The position numbers and the translations under genes were made by a program. A DNA stretch of 10,924 nucleotides from Akkermansia muciniphila (GTDB taxonomy: Bacteria; Verrucomicrobiota; Verrucomicrobiia; Verrucomicrobiales; Akkermansiaceae), in NCBI GenBank assembly GCA_945870545.1, contig CAMBTF010000027.1, positions 1 through 10,924 of the forward strand. The letters run 5' to 3'. How positions within the stretch are numbered: position 1 is the first letter of the stretch; the number at the start of each line of letters is the position of its first letter. This document shows, in pieces, positions 6,516 to 10,924 of this stretch. The notes beneath the pieces are model-generated. The model was given only the letters and a program-made list of their open reading frames with translations, was not told the origin of the DNA and did no database searches.

Positions 6516-6794
6516 GTGGAGGTTTTAGTTGGAGACACGTGGCCGCCCTGCACCAGCGTAGATCCCAAAAATTTCCTCGCCATCGACGCCCGATTCATTT
6601 ACATGAAATTGTGAATTGCACTCGAATGCTTTCGAGCAGTGATCGCGAAACCCAAAAAAATGCAACCCACATCCTTAAACTACCGAGGGGAAAGCCTTAA
6701 AAAGGGCTACTCACGCTGCTACCATAGGGCAGCCCAGACCCCTATCTCCATCGATTCCAAAACAGGGCGTAATGTAAAACTCCTCCGAGGTAGG
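6516..6794. other. Non-coding, stem-loop-rich region ahead of a micro-ORF
   Basis: This 279-bp gap has no convincing gene; ORFs here lack the third-position bias seen elsewhere. It contains a perfect hairpin CTCGAA-TGCT-TTCGAG at 6621-6636. A cluster of pairings lies at 6686-6743: AGGGG (6686-6690) with CCCCT (6739-6743), AGCCTT (6693-6698) with AAGGGCT (6702-6708, one bulge), and GCTGC (6715-6719) with GCAGC (6729-6733). An alternative helix GGGCT (6704-6708) with AGCCC (6731-6735) would exclude the second and third. It could be a 5' leader of the micro-ORF at 6795 or chance. I recognise no known riboswitch class. Confidence 0.35.
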
Positions 6795-6884
6795 ATGCGC
6801 GTACGTCTCATCAAAGGGTTCGCGATTGTCTTCTCGCTTCTTTCAATCACCCTCGCGGTCATCTTATTGATCAAGCATTCTTAG
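6795..6884 (+). CDS. 29-aa putative single-pass membrane peptide
   Basis: Micro-protein starting MRVRLIKGF, with a basic N-terminus followed by one hydrophobic helix (FAIVFSLLSITLAVILLI, about 9-26) and ending KHS. The ATG at 6795 is preceded by GAGGTAGG at a usable distance, one of the few Shine-Dalgarno-like sites in this window, which supports real translation. A longer version from a GTG at 6639 (81 aa) is open, but its first 52 residues look non-coding. The layout is that of a small inner-membrane regulatory or stress peptide or a type I toxin-like peptide. No family is recognised, and a chance ORF is not excluded. Confidence 0.45.
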   Translation: MRVRLIKGFAIVFSLLSITLAVILLIKHS

Positions 6885-6970
6885 CTGCAAAATACCCGCC
6901 GGCCGCCTTTACGGAGATTCGTCATGAAATCAGTTGCGGGCATAGTCTAGCGCGGATTTACTGTCGGGGA

Positions 6971-7216
6971 ATGTCTGGAGACGGGGAAACGAAAAAACTG
7001 AGGGCGGGAAAAGCCCTCTGGATGCTGGCGGCTTTGGTAGTCGTGGTTGCAGGAATCAAGGTCGCTGAATCGCTTTCCATCCCCATCCTCATCGCGTTTC
7101 TCATCGCGACCATCAGCTTTCCTGTCCTTAATTTTCTGCGTAAAAAAGGTTTTTCCCGCCCGGTCACAGTGAAGTCACCCCTCATGAGAAATCTGCTCCT
7201 TCCGCCGTCCCCCTAG
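6971..7216 (+). pseudogene. Truncated AI-2E-family transporter (5' remnant)
   Basis: The 81-codon ORF starts MSGDGETKKL and carries two hydrophobic segments (about 16-28 and 36-54). These are followed by FPVLNFLRKKGFSRPVTV, which resembles the first helices and cytoplasmic turn of AI-2E-family (PerM/YdiK-like) transporters, normally around 350 aa with about eight helices. After PVTV the similarity stops abruptly and the frame ends within 15 unrelated residues. None of the downstream helices is found in any frame before the heme A synthase start at 7241. I read it as the 5' end of a gene whose remainder was deleted, with the junction near 7168. The start and the first 66 codons look intact, so a short membrane peptide may still be made. 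Confidence 0.6.
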
Positions 7217-7240
7217 AGCTGATACCATCTGACTACACGC

Positions 7241-8260
7241 ATGAGTTACAGGACATATACCAAACTGGCGAACGCAGCTCTGATCTCTGTTCTCACACTC
7301 ATATTCGCAGGTGCGATCGTAAGGGTCACCGGCGCCGGGATGGGCTGCCCCGACTGGCCTACGTGCTGGGGCATGCTGATCCCTCCGACCAGTGTGGAAG
7401 AGGTTGATTTTGATAAACTCGACATCACAAAATTCCAAGACAAGGCAAAACGCATGGGGCGGGATCCTTCGACCATTTCGCAAGAGTCACTGCGTGCGGA
7501 TTTCAATGCCCGCCATGTTTGGACGGAATTCATCAACCGGCTTTTCGCCCTTCCCGTAGGCTTCTTTTCGCTCGCAACTTTTATTGCTTCATTCCATTTC
7601 AAGAGTAGCCGTCCCCACTTGTTCTGGCTCTCCTTCTCCGGACTTTTGCTGGTTCTGGTCAATGCATGGATGGGCGCGAGAGTTGTCTACAGCGGGATCG
7701 CTCCCGGCGTCCTTAGCACCCACCTCGCCCTCGCTATGGCACTCATCGCCGTGCTCGCGTATTGCGTCTGGGCAGGAGCGGAACATCCGCCGAAAGTAAA
7801 AATGATCGGAAATGCCCGGTTAGTCCGAATGACTGTACTCGCTCTACTGGTTCTTGTGGTCATCGAGGGGATTCTGGGCACTCAAATCCGTGAAATGACC
7901 GACGAACTCGCAAAGGCGCATCTCGACGCGCCGAGGGAAACATGGATCGGCGAACTGGAACAAAGCATGACCTACTTCATTCATCGTAGTTTTTCCTGGG
8001 TGCTCCTGCTTACGACGGTGTTTGCCTTTTCTCTGGCGAAAAAGCACCAGCCAGATGGTGTCACCCCCTCACAGGTCGGGGTACTGGCGATCATGTTCAC
8101 GCAGATGATATTGGGTTTGGTGATGGCACAGATCCACATCTATTCATGGGTGCAGGTGCTACACGTCGGCCTCGCGGCCATCCTGCTCGCCCTTGTATTC
8201 CGTTGGTATCTGATCACCCCGAATGAAAAACGCCCACTGGCCGAAGCAAGCGGGCGCTGA
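7241..8260 (+). CDS. ctaA: Heme A synthase, COX15/CtaA family
   Basis: Membrane enzyme that oxidises the C8 methyl of heme O to the formyl of heme A for aa3-type cytochrome oxidase. The 339-aa, eight-helix protein opens with GAIVRVTGAGMGCPDWPTCWG, carrying the extracytoplasmic Cys pair C36/C42 of the Cys-containing class. The first-half motif is WTEFINRLF: E96 is conserved, but the position normally holding the first heme-ligand His is N99. H161 (LSTHLALA), H248 (YFIHRSFSW) and H308 (VLHVGLAAI) supply the other three expected His positions. The loop between helices 1 and 2 is long, as recalled for Bacteroidetes-type COX15. No ctaB or oxidase subunit gene is adjacent in this window. Family assignment is firm. 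Confidence 0.92.
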   Translation: MSYRTYTKLANAALISVLTLIFAGAIVRVTGAGMGCPDWPTCWGMLIPPTSVEEVDFDKLDITKFQDKAKRMGRDPSTISQESLRADFNARHVWTEFINRLFALPVGFFSLATFIASFHFKSSRPHLFWLSFSGLLLVLVNAWMGARVVYSGIAPGVLSTHLALAMALIAVLAYCVWAGAEHPPKVKMIGNARLVRMTVLALLVLVVIEGILGTQIREMTDELAKAHLDAPRETWIGELEQSMTYFIHRSFSWVLLLTTVFAFSLAKKHQPDGVTPSQVGVLAIMFTQMILGLVMAQIHIYSWVQVLHVGLAAILLALVFRWYLITPNEKRPLAEASGR

Positions 8261-8277
8261 GATTTTTCGGCGGGGTG

Positions 8278-9099
8278 TTAGCCTTCACCAAGTGAAATGA
8301 TACCACCTGAATCCTCGCCCGGTGCCTGTGGCTCAGGGGCTTGTTGGGGTGGCTCAGGGGCTTGTTGCGGTGGCTCAGGCATTTCGATCTGCGGAGGAGC
8401 TTCGAAAATCTGAGCGGGCGGCTGCGGGAACTCATCGCGAGGCACATCCACATGCGGCGCGGACGGCTGCTCCCTATTGTCGCTACCAACCTCCCCGCCT
8501 TCCGCATCGCCCCTTCCGGATTGCCCCTGATCATTTCCATCCCGATTGAAAAACGGAATACCCGGTGATTGCGGGTCTACCTCACCAGAATGATTCCCCT
8601 CTCCGCTCCGACCATTCTGGTCGCGGCCACCGGGACTCTGAGGTTCAGGGGGATTTGGCGCGTTTACCCTTACATTATCCGACCAGTCTCTACCCAACTC
8701 ACGATAGCTTTCGGCGCGGTTGTCACAGTTTGTGATCGTATGACTGCGGATTTGTGTCGGCGGCGGGCAGTAGCCCCTACCACGCGACCAGCCGTGCGGA
8801 TGGGGGGCACCGGCCACGCAGCGCGGGCGGTATCCGACCGGATAGTAGCCGCTAAGATACGGATCATAATATGACCTGCGTGTGTAGTCGTAGTAACAGC
8901 GCGCGTAAGGATCATAGCCCCAGCGTGGATGGCCGGTGCTTACGAAAACGGAAGTGGAGAAATTCGAACTTCCATACCCGCTTCCGTATCCGCTGGAATA
9001 CGAGGATGTTGAGTAGTAAGGATCGTAGCCGCAGGATGAGGCCGCGAGAGCCGCGAAACCCACAAATAAGCCGGACAAAGCATGGCATTTTATTTTCAT
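8278..9099 (-). CDS. Tyr-rich/Pro-rich putative lipoprotein
   Basis: 273-aa exported protein. MKIKCHALSGLFVGFAALAA followed by SSC gives a signal peptide with a probable lipid-attachment cysteine at C23; the -3 position is Ala, less usual than Leu. The mature N-terminal part (24-95) is rich in Tyr, Gly and Ser, with three YDPY motifs at 25-28, 62-65 and 78-81. Four more cysteines (68, 94, 111, 125) could form disulfides. Residues 140-220 are Gly/Asn/Asp-rich and low in hydrophobics. The C-terminal third is Pro/Glu/Gln-rich with tandem PEPPQQA. It looks like a largely disordered surface lipoprotein. It is convergent with ctaA (17 bp between stops) and divergent from galE. No known family recognised; the low-complexity composition limits any homology claim. 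Confidence 0.75.
   Translation of the reverse strand: MKIKCHALSGLFVGFAALAASSCGYDPYYSTSSYSSGYGSGYGSSNFSTSVFVSTGHPRWGYDPYARCYYDYTRRSYYDPYLSGYYPVGYRPRCVAGAPHPHGWSRGRGYCPPPTQIRSHTITNCDNRAESYRELGRDWSDNVRVNAPNPPEPQSPGGRDQNGRSGEGNHSGEVDPQSPGIPFFNRDGNDQGQSGRGDAEGGEVGSDNREQPSAPHVDVPRDEFPQPPAQIFEAPPQIEMPEPPQQAPEPPQQAPEPQAPGEDSGGIISLGEG
8330..8379. repeat. 21-bp tandem repeat encoding PEPPQQA
   Basis: Two near-identical 21-bp units (8330-8350 and 8351-8371), beginning GGCTCAGGGGCTTGTTG and differing at one base, followed by a partial third copy GGCTCAGG. On the minus strand they encode seven-residue PEPPQQA units near the C-terminus of the lipoprotein. Because the unit is a multiple of three, copy number can change without breaking the frame. 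Confidence 0.85.
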
Positions 9100-9214
9100 A
9101 TCGCAAAATTAGACTGCCCATCTCATCCGTCCATTCATGTTTTTTTCAGCGTCGCCGCCCATGAAGCCTAGCCTTGCACCGGCGGCTGATTCCGGCTTTT
9201 CTCATCCCACACAA

Positions 9215-10219
9215 ATGACCAACCAACCCATTCTTATTACCGGAGGCGCCGGATACATCGGCTCACACACCGTCCGCCACCTCGTTTCCCAAGGGACCAA
9301 AGTCGTCGTCCTCGACAATCTCGCCTACGGGCACCCCGAAGCGATCGTGGACGACGGGGTAGAGCTGGTCATCGGTGACACCGGCGACCGTGATCTGGTC
9401 CGCTCGCTTTTTGAAAAACACCGCTTCGGGGCCGTGATCCACTTCGCCGCCTTCGCCTACGTCGGCGAGTCCGTGACCGATCCGCTGAAATACTATTGGA
9501 ACAACACCGCCGAGCCCATCGCGCTGCTCCAGGTGATGCAGGAATTCGGCTGCAAGGCCTTTGTTTTCTCCTCCACCTGCGCCACCTACGGCACACCGGC
9601 AAAAATCCCCATCGACGAATCGAATCCGCAAAACCCCATCAATCCCTACGGCCACAGCAAACTAATGGTCGAGCGAATCTTGAAAGACTGCGATCACGCA
9701 TGGGGTCTGCGCTCCGCCTGCCTGCGCTACTTCAATGCCAGCGGCTGTTCCGCCGACGGCCTGATCGGTGAAGATCATGACCCCGAGACTCATCTCATTC
9801 CCCGCGTCCTCATGGCCATCACCGGGGAAATCGATGTCCTGGAAGTGTACGGCACAGATTACCCCACCCCGGACGGCACCTGCATCCGCGACTACATCCA
9901 CGTCGAGGATCTCGCCGAGGCTCACGCCCTCGCGCTGGATCACCTGCTCTCGGGCAAGGAATCGCTGCGCTGCAACCTCGGCACCGGGCAAGGCATTTCC
10001 GTAAAGGAAATCATCTCCGCCGCAGAGAAGGTCACCGGCAAAACCGTCCCCGTCCGCTACGGCCCGCGCCGCGAGGGAGATCCGCCGGAACTCGTCGCCG
10101 ATCCCACGCTCGCCCGCGATACCCTGGGATGGGTCGCGAAGCACCGCGACGTCTTGCAAATCGTCGGCTCGGCCTGGGCGTGGATGGACGGCACGCGGAA
10201 GGGTCGCTATCCCGAGTAG
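9215..10219 (+). CDS. galE: UDP-glucose 4-epimerase GalE
   Basis: NAD-dependent extended SDR that interconverts UDP-glucose and UDP-galactose, supplying galactosyl donors for envelope polysaccharides. From the ATG at 9215 the protein is 334 aa, normal for GalE; the upstream in-frame ATG at 9137 would add 26 unrelated residues. The NAD-binding GGAGYIG lies at 10-16. The catalytic set is T121 (in SSTCATYG, matching Ser124 of E. coli), Y145 and K149 in NPYGHSK. CLRYFNASG, PDGTCIRDYIHVEDLAEAH and PRREGDPPELVAD are further GalE signatures. The residue aligned with Y299 of E. coli is L293, which may enlarge the sugar pocket. It is divergently oriented to the lipoprotein gene with 115 bp between the starts. 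Confidence 0.93.
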   Translation: MTNQPILITGGAGYIGSHTVRHLVSQGTKVVVLDNLAYGHPEAIVDDGVELVIGDTGDRDLVRSLFEKHRFGAVIHFAAFAYVGESVTDPLKYYWNNTAEPIALLQVMQEFGCKAFVFSSTCATYGTPAKIPIDESNPQNPINPYGHSKLMVERILKDCDHAWGLRSACLRYFNASGCSADGLIGEDHDPETHLIPRVLMAITGEIDVLEVYGTDYPTPDGTCIRDYIHVEDLAEAHALALDHLLSGKESLRCNLGTGQGISVKEIISAAEKVTGKTVPVRYGPRREGDPPELVADPTLARDTLGWVAKHRDVLQIVGSAWAWMDGTRKGRYPE

Positions 10220-10278
10220 AGCAGCACTTTTTCATCAACATCTGGTCGGTAAATTTGTAAATCGGTATCTGCGATGTA

Positions 10279-10310
10279 TTGACAAAAAATCTTGCGGTTC
10301 GGCTCATAAA
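10279..10310 (+). promoter_or_regulatory. Candidate sigma70-type promoter of the prepilin-like gene
   Basis: A perfect -35 hexamer TTGACA lies at 10279-10284 in the 135-bp gap upstream of the prepilin-like gene. The -10 is uncertain: CATAAA at 10305-10310 is the best match but at a long spacing of 20 bp, while GCTCAT at 17 bp matches poorly. Placement 45-75 bp upstream of the ATG is reasonable. Only the -35 is convincing. Confidence 0.3.
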
Positions 10311-10354
10311 GTCCAAATTACCCGAAAGCCATTATCAAACCCAACTCAGGCTCC

Positions 10355-10924
10355 ATGAACCATCCCACCTTAAAGGCAACGCCCCATTCCCGCTCACGCA
10401 GACTCCCGGGATTTACCCTCGTAGAAATCCTCACAGTCATCGCCATCATCACCATCCTCTTGGCGGCGGGAGCGATCGGAATCGGCAATATCAACGCCGG
10501 TAAAGGCGTCACCAGCGCCGTGGCCACCTGCGAATCCCTTTTCGAGGAAGCCCGCACCATCGCCGTCTCGAAACGCTGCAAAGCCCGGGTGCTGATCGAT
10601 GTGAATGACAAGGCGAGTGAAAACTACCTTCGCAGGGTCGCGATTGTTCATGAGAAAATTAACGCGGACGGCAGTGTTGCAGCCGGAACATGGGTCTTGG
10701 CCAACCGCGGCTACGAAATGCCCAAGGGAACCTATTTCAGCGCCACCTACTCCGCCCTGAAGAGCGGCGGCAGAATCAAAGAGGAAACATTTGCTGGCAC
10801 AGACATCAAGGCCGACTACCACGGCAAATACGCCTACTACGAGTTCAACGGTGAGGGAATATTCGAAGAGGCAGGTTCAAGTTTCGTAGTCGGCAGCGGC
10901 GTCCGGCCAAAAAATCAGGAACCC
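10355..10924 (+). CDS. Type II/IV pseudopilin-like protein, 3' end outside the window
   Basis: Prepilin with a class III signal: a basic leader of 19 residues ending RSRRLPG, cleaved before F20, then FTLVEILTVIAIITILLAAG with the conserved Glu at mature position 5. The frame is open from the ATG at 10355 to the last base (190 codons), so no stop is visible. After the N-terminal helix, CESLFEEARTIAVSKRCKARVLIDV is the amphipathic helix and first strand common in GspH/FimT-like minor pseudopilins and in the multi-gene prepilin cassettes of Verrucomicrobia (I think of the Verru_Chthon cassette D type). The prepilin peptidase and assembly ATPase are not in view. Membership of the secretin-linked or cassette system is inference; the prepilin signal is firm. 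Confidence 0.88.
   Translation, partial: MNHPTLKATPHSRSRRLPGFTLVEILTVIAIITILLAAGAIGIGNINAGKGVTSAVATCESLFEEARTIAVSKRCKARVLIDVNDKASENYLRRVAIVHEKINADGSVAAGTWVLANRGYEMPKGTYFSATYSALKSGGRIKEETFAGTDIKADYHGKYAYYEFNGEGIFEEAGSSFVVGSGVRPKNQEP

Noticed and set aside
6639..6794. GTG-initiated 81-aa version of the membrane micro-ORF
   Set aside because: The first 52 codons lack third-position bias and look like translated structured non-coding DNA; the ribosome binding site sits in front of the ATG at 6795.
8230..8272. Rho-independent terminator at the end of ctaA (CGCCC/GGGCG then ATTTTTC)
   Set aside because: The stem is only 5 bp, lies mostly within the coding end, and is separated from a short T-run by several bases.
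9174..9202. TTGCAC-N17-TTTTCT promoter of galE
   Set aside because: Poor -10 match, and the start point would fall within a few bases of the ATG; too weak to annotate.
9137..9214. GalE start at 9137
   Set aside because: It would add 26 residues with no Rossmann-fold counterpart; GalE proteins begin a few residues before the GGAGYIG motif, as from the ATG at 9215.
10279..10296. Sigma54 promoter (TTGACA...CTTGC) for the prepilin-like gene
   Set aside because: The -24 element lacks the GG and the distance between the two elements is one base off the strict spacing.

Overview
The window is GC-rich bacterial chromosome in which genuine genes show a strong preference for C or G at third codon positions. 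The best guess for the host is a member of the Verrucomicrobia (Verrucomicrobiota). Three signs support this: a palindrome TGTTC-N4-GAACA, the form recalled as the LexA motif of that phylum, in front of a translesion polymerase gene; start sites that mostly lack a Shine-Dalgarno sequence; and a prepilin-like protein of the type abundant in that phylum. None of these proves the assignment.

Left part (1-3070). The window opens inside an M42-family aminopeptidase gene. Next come a 33-codon membrane-peptide ORF on the minus strand and a MECR/Etr1-type 2-enoyl thioester reductase on the plus strand. A start-less, codon-biased stretch that looks like the 3' end of a lost gene then overlaps, by ATGA, the tRNA-modification ATPase gene tsaE. 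A tiny lipoprotein gene converges on tsaE.

Middle (3070-6520). A three-helix membrane protein is followed by an M48/Ste24-type membrane protease. Between them lies an unusual 137-bp spacer: AAAATTC heptamers, a long polypyrimidine tract, and inverted GAATTTT heptamers that end exactly at the protease start codon. Then comes a stand-alone Y-family DNA polymerase with a putative LexA operator 48 bp upstream of its start.

Right part (6520-10924). A mostly non-coding, stem-loop-rich stretch leads to a 29-codon membrane peptide with a good ribosome binding site. A truncated AI-2E-family transporter (a 5' remnant only) follows, then heme A synthase (COX15/CtaA). A Tyr- and Pro-rich lipoprotein converges on it from the minus strand. 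GalE (UDP-glucose 4-epimerase) diverges from that lipoprotein gene. A prepilin-like protein runs off the right edge.

Functionally this is a mosaic of housekeeping and envelope genes, not one dedicated system. Themes are proteolysis, fatty-acid or thioester reduction, tRNA modification, SOS mutagenesis, heme A for respiration, UDP-sugar supply and a pilin-like surface component. I found no CRISPR array, transposase, phage gene, tRNA or rRNA. The less ordinary material is the LexA-type operator, the heptamer/G-rich spacer, two micro-proteins, two gene remnants and the structured leader near 6.7 kb.
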